Assembly: GCA_036172665.1 (NCBI GenBank)
Contig: CM069872.1
Coordinates: 46,734,101-46,798,100, forward strand
DNA: 64,000 bases
Reading direction: 5' to 3'
Origin: Prosopocoilus inquinatus
Lineage: Eukaryota > Arthropoda > Insecta > Coleoptera > Lucanidae
Under the pieces are notes generated by a model. It made no database searches and was not told where the DNA came from. It saw nothing but the letters and a program-made list of their open reading frames with translations. Positions 1 to 12,030 of the stretch are shown in pieces (position 1 is the stretch's first letter; each line of letters opens with the position of its first letter). A program made the translations under genes and the position numbers.

Positions 1-1585
1 AAAATAAAATCAAAATTGGCAGAGAGCAGGTGTAAAATTTCAAATGTCGTTGGTTAATGCTTTCACTTTTAGTTCAGAAAAACTTTTAGATTTCATATAA
101 TAAATAATTGAGCCAGGAATTAGATAGTTTTTCTAAGAAATCATACGAGTTTCTAGGATCCCATCTTTCCAAGCAACGCTTTATTAAATCCACTGACACT
201 GATCCACATTATCCACATGAGTATTAAATTTATTAATAATACCAACATACCTCCTCTATCGTTTTCCAATTCAGTTAACTTTATTTTTATCACACAGAAA
301 AACCTTAAGCGGAATATGATCACGACTGATCAATTAAGGAATCTATTCTATATCTATAACTGGGCTGCAGTCAAAAAAAAAAACAAAAACCTTTATATAG
401 TGTCTGGCAAAACCTTACCTACAAGTGTCTCGCAAATTCTATTCATTGAAACCAAAGATTAAATAAGTTTACAGTGATACACTGTGAGGATGGCATTTTT
501 TAAAACTATGTACTTCAAAAGATCGAAGAGTTCTTCAGCAAAACTATCTGCTAGATCTATAAGAAAAAATTTATACAAGAGAACGAAGTAAATAATGCCG
601 GTTGACTTTCTTGTTTCTTTTTAATTCCTCCAGATTATTACGGTTTCGAAGAACGAAATTAGGAACTCTGAGAGTCAAAAATTTGAGCTTATCCTTATGG
701 GTATTGAGTTGACATCGAAGGGCGCTTCAATTTGAATAAATAAAAAATACAATGAGCTATTGTTTAGAACCTATTGGTTTTAATGCAGACTAAAACAAGT
801 ACAGTCTTCTGAAATCAACTATCAATTATTTAAGGTTACATTACTCAGCTCTGAAGAAATGAAAAAAAAAAAATAATATATTTGAGTTTTGAAATTGAAG
901 GTGTAAAAACTCAAAATACTCAAGCATTGTACATAACTTCATACCAAATTTGAGCTTGTAAAACTTAAGGAAAAGTAGAAAGGTGAAGGTGATTACTAAC
1001 GCACCTTTGCTTGGAACAAACAAGATTTTCACGAAAACCTTATCTTATCTCCGGAGAGAGAGAGAGTGTCGTTTCAATTTCGTGGAGGAAAATAAGCCAG
1101 CATCTAAAACCAAGAATGCGAATAATCCGACAGGCAAACACAAGATTACGGGGCATGCTTTTGTGTGGCTCAGGTAGTCCTCTCGAGCCCGCAAGGAGCG
1201 AGTTTGAGATTCCCAGAAAGGTACACACGCGGCTCGTCCTCGCTTTCAAAACGAACAACCCCGGCAATTACGACAAATGTAATTTCACAGCAGCACCCGA
1301 GCAACACAATTTTATCTGTAATGTGACGAACGACAACAGAAAGTTGTTAAAACGATTTGGTGGTATTACTTACGGTCTGTAATTAGAGTCTTCCAATGCT
1401 GAGTTCTTACCTGGAAAGAAGAATGACCTGTTAGATTATATGTATAGATGTATAATTTCTAGTTAACAAGTTTATTCAACTTATAAGGGTTCTTAAATTT
1501 GAAAAAAAAATGCCTATTAAAACATGAGATAAAAATCAGATCAATTTATCCAAATATTTGTTATGGTGCTTACATCGGACATCAA
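1..1585. other. No recognisable gene; AT-rich DNA
   Basis: I see no supported gene here. An open frame at 1011-1382 on the plus strand (123 codons) falls in a locally GC-richer patch (about 1020-1300) but its translation matches no family I know and it has overlapping open frames on both strands, so I treat it as chance or conserved non-coding DNA. A short GA run sits near 1055. Confidence 0.5.
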
Positions 1586-1850
1586 AAACCTTAACACAAA
1601 TTAATTGCAAGTCAGTTTCGATTACAATGGATTTCCCAAACATCCCCCGTACAGCTGTTTCGGCTCTATTTAGGGTCTATTCAGCCAGGGAGTAGCTCAA
1701 GAACTGACTCTCCGAGTTATCATGTTATCATGTGCACATCACGGTCAAATCACGCTTTTGCGGCGAATTTTAAAATGCAATGAATTAGTTGCAAGTCAGT
1801 TTCGATTGCAATGGATGCTCGGGAAATTCACTGCAATCAAAACTGACTAG
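1586..1850. repeat. Decayed copies of the dispersed TTGCAAGTCAGTTT repeat
   Basis: Two pieces of one sequence occur here, at about 1604-1690 and 1790-1850. Both carry a TTGCAAGTCAGTTTCGATT-type motif, and the second also ends with an inverted version (CACTGCAATCAAAACTGAC). The first piece contains TACAGCTGTTTCGGCTCTAT. The same words recur at 13260-13400, 29905-29965 and 37720-37795, so this is a dispersed family, probably a short non-autonomous element. Confidence 0.55.
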
Positions 1851-3344
1851 AGAGAAAGAGAAAGTAGGAAAAACTTCAGTAATCAAATGTTTGCTGCTTG
1901 TTCATAAATAATGAAGGTATAAGGGGCAAAAGCCTTGGCTGGGACTTCCGATATAAGTAGCAATATTTAAAAGGAGATACCTTCATAATTTCTTTATTCT
2001 TTTTATTTAAATAGGAACTCTACTGAACACCCTTTTTCAATTCGAATTAAAACAGACGCTTATGATTTATATAGAAATATTTAATAGGAGCAATTTTATT
2101 TAAAGGAATAAATTGTTTGGAAATTTGAAGCTGATTATATTTTTGCCATATTAAAGGATCTGTACAATCGCGAAAGGAGAACTAGGTCAATACTTGTTTA
2201 TTTATATCTTAGGCTTATCGACAAGGTGTTCTCACACTTTATATACCCAATGATTAATGATTAATGTTTCTATTATAAAGCATCCGAAATGAACCCAACA
2301 ATTTTTTTTTCTGAGTAAAATACGTCAATGTACACAACAAATTTCCTGTTTAAAAATGGTAAAAAGCGATGTGAACAGAAAACCTGAAAAGTTATATCAG
2401 TCGGGAGAACGTATGTGTGTATGTAACACACAAGATAAATATTTAGAGGAACCTACCGAAGGTAAACACTGCTTGAACTTTTTTAGGTACATTGACTCAA
2501 ACTTACTTCTTAAGCAAACACACACGTAATATTCAGGCAATAAAACGCTGTTTAAGTAATTACGACACCGTTTTACGTTTTCGTGACATAATAAAAGAAG
2601 CGGCTTCTTGTTTCCACGCAAAAAAAAAATATTATTATGTCATCGGTAATTTATGTGGTTTCGATTATAGCACGTCAATTCCGGAAGGTGATGCTAAAGA
2701 CGTCGTAAAATTCAATTCAAAAATTTATTGCTTTATTGCTTTTAATTGGATAATTGCAAAGACAGGAAAGTTAAACAAAGGCAATATTTTTTCCAGGACA
2801 CCAGGACAGGGCAAGAACTCCAATTCGCAACAATTCATTGTAAGATGACACTTAAGGTAAAAATTTTATTTTAAAAGACCTGTTAACCTGGTGGCCAGTA
2901 ACGTCCAAATTTAAGCCAACGCTAGAAAGAAAACGGTAAAAAGGATAGCATCAAGAGGGGCTTATCGCCCAGATCAAAAGCGCGTATCAAATCGTTTCTC
3001 ATTTTAAGTTTATGTTTATAACTTTCGCCTTTCATTTTTGCAGCAGTAAGATGCATGCATTGGTGGTCTGCAATATGAATAAATAAACAGAATAAATTTT
3101 CTCAATTAACAAAGACGTTCGAGATAGGTACACGTAAAGTCACTGGATGCAGTTGTATCCACAATGGTTTCTAATGATACCACAAGGCGGATAAATTTAC
3201 AAATATGAACAGCGAAGTGATTCCAGCTGCATAAATGGAAAAATCCCTTGTATTCGTGTTTTCTATGTTATTCTACGTTTTTTTGACATAAATTGTTATA
3301 AATGTGAAGAAAAGTTAACCTTTAAAACAACTGCGCACAGAAAC
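1851..3344. other. No recognisable gene
   Basis: AT-rich sequence. A plus-strand open frame at 2492-2848 (118 codons) has no recognisable domain, no membrane or signal segment and no flanking splice context I would trust. I see nothing else supported. Confidence 0.45.
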
Positions 3345-4260
3345 GGCTGATTGAGCTAATGAGAAACGTCTTAAAATTGCCCAAGAACCTTACGATGCTT
3401 ACGATCACGCCTAAAATTGCAGCATAAGCTTCCTCGAAGATTGTGCTACAGTCTCCGACGTCGGCGTGCCGTCTGAAGACGTCGATACCACAGCTGTCTC
3501 ATTGTAAACTGTAATTCATAGAGCGTCGAAAAAGCTTCGTTCTTCTAAGGCAAGTCGTACTACGACGCTCAACTTAAATGATTCTCCTGCAAGCGAAACG
3601 CGCCCTTAAGAACATTCAGCATAAGGGCCACGAATCTGTCAAATGGTATCATTTATGGTGAGCATCGTTATACTTGTAGCTAAAGGTAGCTCATCACCGA
3701 AACGAAAGCTTGAATGCAGAGCAAAATAAGAAACTTGTAGCACCAAAATAAAAGCTCGTATCCAAGCCTCTGAAAGAAGAGAAGTTCGCCAATAGAAATG
3801 TGAACGAAAAGAAAAATTAACAGTTGCAAAACATACCTGTCCGGAACTTCACGGACGAGGCTGATACAACTTCGAAGAGTTCTGTCCCTAGCAGGGCCTA
3901 ATCATAACCGACGAAATGACTTACGATGAGGAAGGTCCTCAACAGCAACCCAAAATGTGGGCAGACCGTCCGGATGGCCACAACGCGAAATTAGGGCAGC
4001 GCTCCTTACAAAGACTACAAGGTGCTGGGAATATCGCCAAACAACTGACTACTACGAAACGCGTTGCAAATTAAAAAAGCGGAACCAGCCGTGCCCCCAA
4101 ATGTCCGAAAGGAGGATTTGTACAATTCGAAACCATCGTGACATCGGCAGAAACCAACGAGTATCTGACATAAAAGAAAACCAATGGCGTCAAAGTTTGA
4201 CAGTAAGACCAGTTTAATCTGTCCGTCGAAATATTAACTCGCAAAGACTGTGACTCACAT
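3345..4260 (+). pseudogene. Unrecognised decayed coding tract, split by a MITE
   Basis: One plus-strand reading runs through about 900 bases with codon-like composition and at least seven stops. Upstream of the MITE it reads lysine- and aspartate-rich peptides such as EKRLKIAQEPYDAYDH and VPSEDVDTTAVSL. Downstream it reads SSPKRKLECRAK, then ITDEMTYDEEGPQQQPKMW and a Gln-rich stretch. The reading shifts by one base across the MITE at 3560-3670. I do not recognise the protein; charged N-terminal and Gln-rich parts would fit a retroelement ORF1 or gag, or a processed host pseudogene. That the frame is real is my inference from its length and composition; no homology was tested. Confidence 0.35.
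3560..3670. mobile_element. CGACGCTC MITE, copy 1 (TA-flanked)
   Basis: This 111-bp element has imperfect inverted ends: CTACGACGCTCAACTTAAAT at the left and the complement of GGTGAGCATCGTTA at the right. TA dinucleotides flank both ends (3558-3559 and 3671-3672), as expected for Tc1/mariner-type transposition. Related copies are at 22649-22759 and 49296-49407, and a right-half copy at 9704-9776. It interrupts the decayed coding tract. Confidence 0.75.
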
Positions 4261-4620
4261 GTTTCGATAACGTAGAGAAGATGAGGCGGTGGCGGCGGTG
4301 CAAATTTTATGACTGTCTCGCCGTGTGGAATAATAATTTCGGAGATTCTAGGATTGCCTCATCTTTTGTAATCTTCGAGCGATATTATTTATTTAAAACC
4401 ATAAAATGAGTGTCGATGCATCGAAAATTTTACTCTATTCTATGGCCGGAGTATTTTAAAACGCATGCACCGAAACGTCTACGATAAATCACAAAGCGTG
4501 AGATCAGTTTTACAAATTTAATTATTCCAGCGACCACAAAGATGATAACGCAGAAAAATGAGGCGGCGGTGGAAATTTTATGACCGTGTCGTCGTATGGA
4601 ATAATAATTTCGATTGGTTC
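4261..4620. repeat. Direct repeat of about 70 bp, two copies
   Basis: A unit beginning GATGAGGCGGTGGCGG near 4280 and ending TGGAATAATAATTTCG near 4342 recurs at about 4556-4613. Both contain AAATTTTATGAC followed by GTGTCG- or CTGTCTCG-type sequence, then GGAATAATAATTTCG. The copies are about 275 bases apart in the same orientation. No coding content is recognised. Confidence 0.6.
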
Positions 4621-4929
4621 TCACGAAATAAACGAAGTGTGATTACAAACGTTTAAAAACATAAGTTGAAAACATTTAAACATAGTTTTTGGGCATTTTG
4701 CTAATGCCTCTCATGCTAGTAGGTGAAGTGATCACGTGATTGACGAAACCAATGACAGCGATTCCTAAGTACTAAATTCTCCAAAGCATGAAAACCAGTT
4801 TTACTGTTCATTGTTCATTAGAACTTTGATCGTTACTGAATGTGAGTTCACTTTGCACTGCAATTTAGAAAAGAGATGACTTCTGAAAGAAAACACTTTA
4901 GTTCATCCATAAATGAAACGAATGATATT

Positions 4930-5072
4930 ATTAAAGCTGCTTTCCTACTTTGAAGATTTAGAGAATTGGGTATTTGGGGATTGCTATCATGGGCTTTGGT
5001 TGATTACTTGATCAATGAAAATCAGCAATCCCCAAATACTCAATCTTCCAAGCAGGAAGCAGTTTAGAGTTT
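4930..5072. repeat. Imperfect inverted repeat
   Basis: GTATTTGGGGATTGCT (about 4969-4984) is repeated in inverted form as AGCAATCCCCAAATAC (about 5023-5038). The pairing extends outward through a CTTTCCTACTTTGAAGATT-like arm to about 50 bases per side. A third weaker relative lies at about 4765-4810. It looks like a foldback or MITE relic; I cannot define target duplications. Confidence 0.5.
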
Positions 5073-7191
5073 CTACCGTTAATTTTTGATTTGATAATGA
5101 GGAACTCTTTTCTCTGTGAGAATATTGAAATTGCGTAGGATAATTAGGTCTGTTGTTCGATAATCTGATCGTTTCGAAAATCAGAATCAACCAATGTAAT
5201 TACCAATTCGGATTAAATAAGTCCTATTGGATTTAATAGAACTGAAAATTATTTGCAGAATATTATAGATTTATTTTCCGATTCTGAAGTTAGTAAGCGG
5301 GATTGCAGATTTTTCTCGTGTTTGCATAAACCGTTAGCAATATAAATAAAAAACTTCAGCATCAGCGAATCTTATCAAAGTACAACATTAAAATGACGCC
5401 ATTCCATATTAAATAGGTACGAGCCTCATGTAAATACACCTCGTTATCAATTTTAATCGCATTTTTTTTCAACATAACAGGTTTAACGACTAATCGCCCC
5501 TGCTAAATAATCACCCATCCCAAATGTTCTCAGATAAAAAACTACTCGATTCATTGTTTTTAATGATAACCCAAATAAATTTGAAAAATTTTAACATTGC
5601 AAAAAAATGATGCTAATGTAGTAAGCGATCTACAAACATACCTGAACATGTGACTAACAAGTTCTATGGAAATTAAGGATTAGGATATTGTTGCAACGCG
5701 GTGTAATTAAGGGAATTAATTGGTTTTTGTATGCAGTTTCGGGCAAGTAGACCGTAAACTATATCAATGTATCACACAATAATATTTACTTTATTATCAC
5801 AACATAAACCACTTGTGGTGTCGTAATAAATTAAAAATTACTGTGTGATTTATTGTTATCCTGGAATATTTACAAATTAAAGGATAACGAAACTGAAAAT
5901 TAGAAATAGGGGTCGATAGCCCCATCCTACATTAGAAACATATGAGTAGACTGCGTACTACAATACCACCGCAAATACTGTATTACAGACTTTAAGGCTG
6001 AGTTGCTCACTGAAGGCTTAAACTACGTTTAACGATAACTAGAGTTTTATTCTTTCGTTGGTTGTTCAATTGATTAAGATGAAAAGCGTAGTTTAATTAT
6101 GAAAGGAAACTGTGGTTTGATACTTAACCAGCAGTTAATACATTGCTGGTTTAATCGAACACTAAGAAACTCAGCCTAAGAGGGCCAAATGAAAAGAATT
6201 TAAATAAATTTAAAGATACTTCTTTGTTTATAGATAGAAGCATTTTAATAAGAGTAAGAGAATGTGTGAAGAAAAACAAAATGTAGTTTAACAATAAATA
6301 TAAAAAAAAGTTGAATCTGCAATGGATAATGAATTACGGTAGACAAAGTAGGCATGTTCAAAATGATAGGTTTTTATTTGTAGAAGACCGCCAATACCCG
6401 GAGGGTAAAAGGACCGACGAAGGTACCTCCTAACGTTTGGGTCTTTTTGTGGCGCTCGCGTATTCGAAAAGAAAGTTTTTTGTTCGTGGCATTCACAGAC
6501 CTCGGTTTCGGTACAATGAAGAATCAGAATTGCAAATGCAGATATGCGCCGAGTCGCAGACTCGGCGAGGCTGTGTGGATTGATGTAATCTCGGTAATAA
6601 CCATTATTTACCGGGGCCAGGTCCAATTAAAATAACATCACAAATTTTAGCCAGCATACAACGTAGCATTTTACGTATGTACAATCTATATCATGCCAAA
6701 GACGCGCGTTTACCGACCATTTTAAAATTAATATCCGTTGCCGAGTAAATACGCCTCTAATTTCATAATTTTAGATTATTATGTTTTCCTTATCGTCTTA
6801 AATAAATATGGACCGCGCTTCAGCAGATGGCTCCAATAAATACGTTGAAATGTGAGTAAACTTATGTAAGTACCAAGCTGATGTCAAATGGCGCCCCATG
6901 GTGACTTTGCCAACCGAACGAAATTTACCAAAAAAAAACGGCACATATGGATTATTATCACAGATATGGAACGGAAGTGTTTTTACACACCCATACGTTA
7001 CGTATTAAATTTAAGTGTAATCAGAGCGTAAAGTATATTTATAAATTTGTAATTGCTAATTACTGGCGACATACATTCATGATGTATGTAGATATTATTA
7101 ATAACGATAAGTACTATAAGGTGTCTACGAATTCACAAGCACCTAACTAGAAGTATATGTATATATGTGCTGCTAAAACATAAATTAAATG
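5073..7191. other. No gene recognised; short palindromes and a GC-richer patch
   Basis: An inverted repeat with arms at about 5768-5801 and 5819-5853 (CACACAATAATATTTACTTT and its complement-like partner) is present. From about 6380 to 6640 the sequence is GC-richer and contains a strong hairpin, CCGAGTCGCAGACTCGG (about 6550-6566). Open frames on both strands there (6288-6626 minus, 6447-6635 plus) match nothing I know. Conserved non-coding DNA is possible but untested. Confidence 0.4.
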
Positions 7192-7193
7192 TA

Positions 7194-7304
7194 CAGTCGC
7201 GATCAAGCTAATCGACACCGAGTGACAGTTCATTAACCCTTACCAACAGCGTCGATAAGGGTGCAGTTAGCTTACAGCAGTATCCTTTAAGATGATCGCG
7301 ACTG
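7194..7304. mobile_element. CAGTCGCGATCA MITE, copy 1 (TA-flanked)
   Basis: This 111-bp element begins CAGTCGCGATCAAGCTAA and ends TGATCGCGACTG, so the last 12 bases are perfect inverted repeats. TA flanks both sides (7192-7193, 7305-7306). A second diverged copy of the same length and interior (shared GATCAAGCTAATCGA and GCAGTTAGCTT) lies at 30612-30721. TIR plus TA target points to the Tc1/mariner group. Confidence 0.85.
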
Positions 7305-7306
7305 TA

Positions 7307-7969
7307 CGTGAGTAAATTTTCTAAATTTATCGACTAGCAATAAGTAACTTCATAAAAGATAATATTTATAAATTATTTTATTTAAATTTATTTTGAACTA
7401 GCCTAGTTCTTTCAATAGACTGCTAGCTATCAATCAATTGATGTCAGTTACATTTATTAATTTAAATTAACGTACTCTTCCAGAATACATTTTTATTGTT
7501 CCGAAAATAGAAACTTAGGAAACGGAGAATAATAATATCTCACTCCTGAAAGCAAGGTGCAAACGTAACAAGCACCCCTATGTTTGCCCAGTGGTATTTT
7601 TCTAATTGTAGCTACAGTTGACTAGATGAAAATCATTTTGAAACACATTGGTATTCAATATGCTAAACAAAAAAAGGCCTACGAGTAGTAAGCAATTATA
7701 CGTAGAACATAATTTACACACCAACATTTTCTTAATTCTATTCTCATCAGCAATTTCAATGTATTGTGAATCTTCTTTAATAAATTCTATATCACAAAGG
7801 ACACAGAATTTACATTACGGATTCATTTCAAAAAGAAATTTGGAGTTTTCGTGAACATCAACGTGCATGCATTCATAATTAGTATGATTTCAAAATTTAC
7901 TTAGCAAAGTCATCTAAAATCATATCAATTCAATTTGGAGCAAGCTAAAAAAAATATACTTCTCAAAAG
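7307..7969. other. No recognisable feature
   Basis: AT-rich DNA with no supported gene or repeat. Confidence 0.4.
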
Positions 7970-8991
7970 GTATATTTAAAAGTGGTAATATCCAGAAAGC
8001 CAGCTGGAATATTATCGACCTAAGTCCAAAAATCAAGTTGTCAAGACTCTAATGTACTAATTGATAATTTCATCAATATTTCTACTAGTATCGAAACCAA
8101 ATGCAAATATCTCCTCCGTTGTCACCACTGTTCCTTGTCTCCTGTATCAAAATAGTCCTCATTTCAGCTTCAGAAACATCACATTTATTGAAGTTCGAGA
8201 TATTATAAACTAGCTAAAAAATAAAAGTAGTTTCGATTACTTAAGATTATCAACAAACACAGATATCAACATATTAAAAATTCCATAATAATTCCACTTA
8301 CTAAACTTTTAATCAGTATAATTGACACAGGAAACTTTCTCGATATTCTAAAAATAGCTAAAGTGACACCTATTCTTAAAAACGGCTCCTCTGATGATCC
8401 CAATAATTTCAGACCCATCTCAATAGTTCCCATACTATCATAAATATTGGAAACAGTCCTGAAAACTCAGTTAACTGATCATTTTGAAAACACAGTCTTT
8501 TTTATATTTTGCAATATGGCTTTAGGCCAAAGCAAAGATGTCAACTATTGATGCTGTAAATTTATTATTATCTAAAATAATTCAAGTTAAGGAAAACAGA
8601 GAGTATGAAGGCGTCGCTTTTTGTGATCTACACGAACGATAGTGTTTCACATCGTAACTCTATAACTTCAGACTACTGCTTTTAAAGTCTTAAAGTGTAA
8701 ATAGGAAACAATATACTGCAATCAATAGCAAACTGTCAGATATGTCGATAATAAAAAAAAGCGTTGTCCCTCAGGGCTCTGTCTTACGACCCATCCTTTC
8801 CTTAATTTATATCAATGACAATTCCACTGCAAGACCTTGTTCTATTTGCTGATGACAGAATCGTAATAACAACTAATCAGTACAATGCAACTCTTCTAAA
8901 TCAATCAGATAATGGTATAAATACCCTCAGTAGTTTGATGCATGAGAATTATCTTTCTTTCAATCATAAGAAGGCCCTTAAAATGTCATTT

Positions 8992-9241
8992 GTGTCCCCT
9001 ATTCGCAAAACCAGATTTTGCAAAACCAGATACATCCATTTTTGGCGAAGTCAGTTTTTTTTTAAAGAAATCACAACTTCTTGACCAATTTTAACAGATT
9101 ACAGACCTGACTTTACACTGTGTTTAGACAGTTTTGAAACTCAGTTTTTCCAGCACTGTTAGAATTAAGAACTTGTGATTTCATTAAAAATACTGACTTT
9201 TGCCAAAAATTGATGTGCCTGGTTTTGCAAGTATGGGACGC
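8992..9241. mobile_element. Foldback MITE inserted in the LINE
   Basis: Arms of about 95 bases pair across a short loop. The left end reads GTGTCCCCTATTCGCAAAAC, the right end is its complement-like GTTTTGCAAGTATGGGACGC. ATTT occurs immediately on both sides (8988-8991 and 9242-9245), a likely 4-bp target duplication. LINE thumb coding is on the right side and catalytic-domain coding on the left, so the element landed inside the LINE. Confidence 0.8.
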
Positions 9242-9462
9242 ATTTGCTCGTCGTTCATTAACTGAATAAGATAACCCAGTTTCGGTGAAATTCCTATTTA
9301 TTCATCTAGATCCTCAATTAAATTGGTCAATCCACATCGATGAATTGGCTTACAAAATTTGTAAAAACATTTTTCTTCTGCGGAACTCTAAAATCCTTAG
9401 CTAACCAAAACCTCTTGCTATTTTATTTATCATTCACTCTCAAGTATCTTATATGCCTTATG

Positions 9463-9622
9463 AACAGGGAATAGAATTACGTATTTTGTTCGAACGAGGC
9501 GGCAAACGTAGAACACTGTAACGACGTGTGAATGCACAACGCTCGTTGCCGCCTCGTTCGAAATAAACCGAACAAAATTATATACTTCCGTCTTGTACTT
9601 ATGAATTATTAGTGAGGGGACA
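9463..9622. mobile_element. 160-bp insertion with CTTATG target duplication
   Basis: CTTATG lies at 9457-9462 and again at 9623-9628. Between them is a 160-bp insert containing an inverted pair, CGAACGAGGCGGCAA (about 9491) and TTGCCGCCTCGTTCG (about 9546). If one CTTATG is kept, the LINE reading before and after joins in a plausible frame through a conserved tryptophan-glycine motif. The superfamily is not clear from the ends. Confidence 0.65.
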
Positions 9623-9703
9623 CTTATGGGGCACTTACTACCGTTCAAATTCTGTAGAATGTTTGGACTGCAGAGGAAAGCTTTAAGAAGACTTAGATTT
9701 CCA

Positions 9704-9776
9704 CCACACCCTTAAGAACATTCAGCGTAAGGGCTAGGAAACTGTCAAATGGTATCGTTTAAGGTGAGCGTCGTTG
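9704..9776. mobile_element. CGACGCTC MITE, truncated copy
   Basis: The right part matches the copies at 3560 and 22649: CCACACCCTTAAGAACATTC, then GGTGAGCGTCGTTG followed by TA (9777-9778). The left inverted end is missing, so this copy is truncated or diverged where it meets the LINE relic. Confidence 0.7.
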
Positions 9777-9778
9777 TA

Positions 9779-11690
9779 CATTTTGTGCAATGTCTGTTAC
9801 AATATATTTAATATATTTTTAGTAAAGTAAATCTAGGCTGCCATTTACCACTTATATGTACTATTGATAATCATGCTTGTAGTGTTACAGAATGTGTAAT
9901 AAAATTTGATTTAAAGCAAGATGAACTTTCTTATAATGACGTCATACAATGACAATGACAGTTGCACCAATTAAATTTTGATTTATTAATTGTAACTTGT
10001 CACAAGTTTGTAGTCGATGTACTGGCCTGTTTCCTTTTATGTAAATGAACAAACTACACGAGATAGTTTAGGAAGATTAAGATTTAAAATGAGTTGAAGA
10101 TGAATAAATGAAAAAAAGAAGGCAGATAAAATATACTTATATTTAAGATTTGCTTTATTTTTCTTCGGTACAGACATAAAGGGCTCCGCCAATTCCCACG
10201 AGACTTAATTATAACTTTTTATTTGTTCGTCGTTACCCAGACAAAAAAAAAGCAATCACTGCCTCTAACAAAGCAGTCTGGAGATATTATCCAGGGGTAG
10301 CGGCTTGTTAATCTTCGTACGTAGGTTTGCGATTTAACGATTTTCGATATTCCTTAACGAATTTAGGTGATACTTGAGTTAATGACCGAAAAAATCGCAG
10401 ACGGTTTTTGTGGGAACATTGCCGTCGTATGGTGGAGGTTATTGGGGTCATAATTGTACGTCTAGGGACGACGGCAGCTGGCCGGAAGGCTGCCATATGA
10501 TGCCTGTAAAAGAGCGGGCCTTGCCCGAGGTCTGTTTTGCAGCTGCTACCCTGCTGATGCCTTTGGCCTCGAGAACACAACCACCACCACCAGTCGGTTG
10601 TTTCTTTCAAACTACCCGCTTGCCTCTTGCGTTAGTGACTGATTAACGTGTTCATATACATTTAATTTACCTCCATGGTATAGCTACAGCTTATACAAGT
10701 TTTTATGTAATCCCCAATCCCGTCCGTTATGCGAACTGCGCACGTTATCATTAAATTTTTCTCGTCTTGTTTCATGAACAAGACATTAATTTCCTCATAC
10801 TATAATCGTTCCGATCGGACGGCAAAAATGCACGGTCCCAACAAGTCGCCAGTATGGTTCAGACTGGCGACTACCGCGGCCTTTGCGGTACGCTTCTTAT
10901 ACTTTTTTGTTTCAATATAATTTTCTCAAACAGGTATACGCGTATAAAATATTGCCGAGCGCTTATAATTAACTCGGATGGCCTGTTTATAGGTTAGAAA
11001 AGTGTAGCATGCCGTCAGGTCGTCGGGTCTTCAGTACTTCATGCTCCGTTCCCAGAGTTATCGCTTCTTCCTGTTAACGCTAGATTATACCAGCCATTGA
11101 CCACCGGACATGCTAGTCGTTACACTCGCCGCGGTCATGTGTCACTGACTATAAACTTATTATTCTCCTTGGGTTCTATAAGATGGTGTTTTTGATTTTT
11201 AAGTACGTGTACGTTTATCAACTTGTTCAGTTCCTTTTGTTGTTTTCCACTCGCCTGAGATCTTAGATAATGGAAAACTTTTTTTTTAATGAATCTCATA
11301 TTTCAAAACTATGCACAACTCTGTAAAACCTGAAAATAAAATACGTACAGGATGTAACAAGAACCTCGTAACAGAAAAACATTTTACTTGGAAAAACATA
11401 ATTAATTTTAAATAACACGTTCTTGCTTATGAACCTGACCCAACCTAATCCCACTTTAAACTAAGTTTAAAGGAGATAACAAAATTCTAAATTATGAGCA
11501 AAATCCAGACAAATCAATAGCAAAATAGTATCTCTTTTATCAACTAATTTTTATTAGTTAACAAACGTAGCATACCAAAAAAATACCTGTCCAAACTAGT
11601 GTTCTTGCAAGTGCAAATGTATGTCGTAATTTGATTTAGATCTAAACAATTATTCGAATTAAAATATTTTTTAATATGTTTAAGGCGCAA
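9779..11690. other. No gene recognised; GC-richer patch at 10300-10900
   Basis: From about 10300 to 10900 base composition is clearly less AT-rich than the surroundings. It holds overlapping open frames on opposite strands (10410-10646 plus, 10308-10610 minus), neither with a recognisable domain. A short complementary pair around 10848-10870 (GTCGCCAGT and ACTGGCGAC) flanks TGGTTCAG. If this lies in the mex-3 intron it could be a regulatory element or an unrecognised exon; I have no homology support. Confidence 0.35.
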
Positions 11691-12030
11691 CATCGCGTGA
11701 CTGAAGGTTTGATATTAAGCGAAATGCGAAATCTAGCGAGTAACAACCATGCTACTGTCTCATAAGCTATCATGTATAAAGCGGTTAATACAGACACAAC
11801 TAGCGACTCATCTCATTTAAGGCGTAGCTCTATTTCGGTTGTAATAGGGGCTTCATCAGCGGAAGATTCAAGAATTCAATCGCAATCTGACCGATTCGCC
11901 TGATTTAATAGTTTAAGATCAAATATCAGGTCGCGCGATGTCGCGACTTAGCTATAGTCTGCAATGACGCGTTGTCCGTACATAAATCAGACAAGTCGAT
12001 CAGATTGCATTGGAGTTCTTTAAATTACGG
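11690..12030. repeat. Foldback repeat with Penelope-like motif
   Basis: Two nested inverted pairs occur: GCAACATCGCGTGACTG (about 11688) with a complement near 11930-11950 (CGCGCGATGTCGCGAC), and AATCGCAATCTGACCGATT (about 11878) with AATCAGAC...GATCAGATTGCATTG (about 11986-12013). The middle contains TTCGGTTGTAATAGGGGCTTCATCAGCGGAA, resembling the short structured ends of Penelope-like elements. Assignment to that class is inference from motif style only. Confidence 0.4.

Larger units (their letters stand above)
7970..9700 (+). pseudogene. Decayed LINE reverse transcriptase, interrupted by insertions
   Basis: The plus strand carries a broken non-LTR retrotransposon ORF. In order I read a linker piece (QKASWNIID near 7995), the FRNITFIEVRDIIN region (about 8165-8210), the fingers motif AKVTPILKN...NNFRPISIVP (about 8355-8430), PQGSVL (about 8770) with IYIND (about 8808), FADDR, the catalytic Y/F-x-D-D box (about 8848), a piece ending NHKKALKMSF (8990), and after an insertion the LDPQLNWSIHIDELAYKI thumb (about 9300-9360), then LQRKALRRL (about 9669). 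Many stops and shifts make it dead. The motif set fits the Jockey/CR1 side of the LINEs. It is cut by a MITE (8992-9241), a 160-bp insert (9463-9622), and its 3' end is met by another MITE (9704). Confidence 0.85.

Noticed and set aside
2492..2848. 118-codon plus-strand open frame
   Set aside because: No recognisable motif and no supporting context.
10308..10646. Opposite-strand frames in a GC-richer patch, one with a WWWW run
   Set aside because: GC-richer DNA naturally has longer open frames on both strands; no recognised family.
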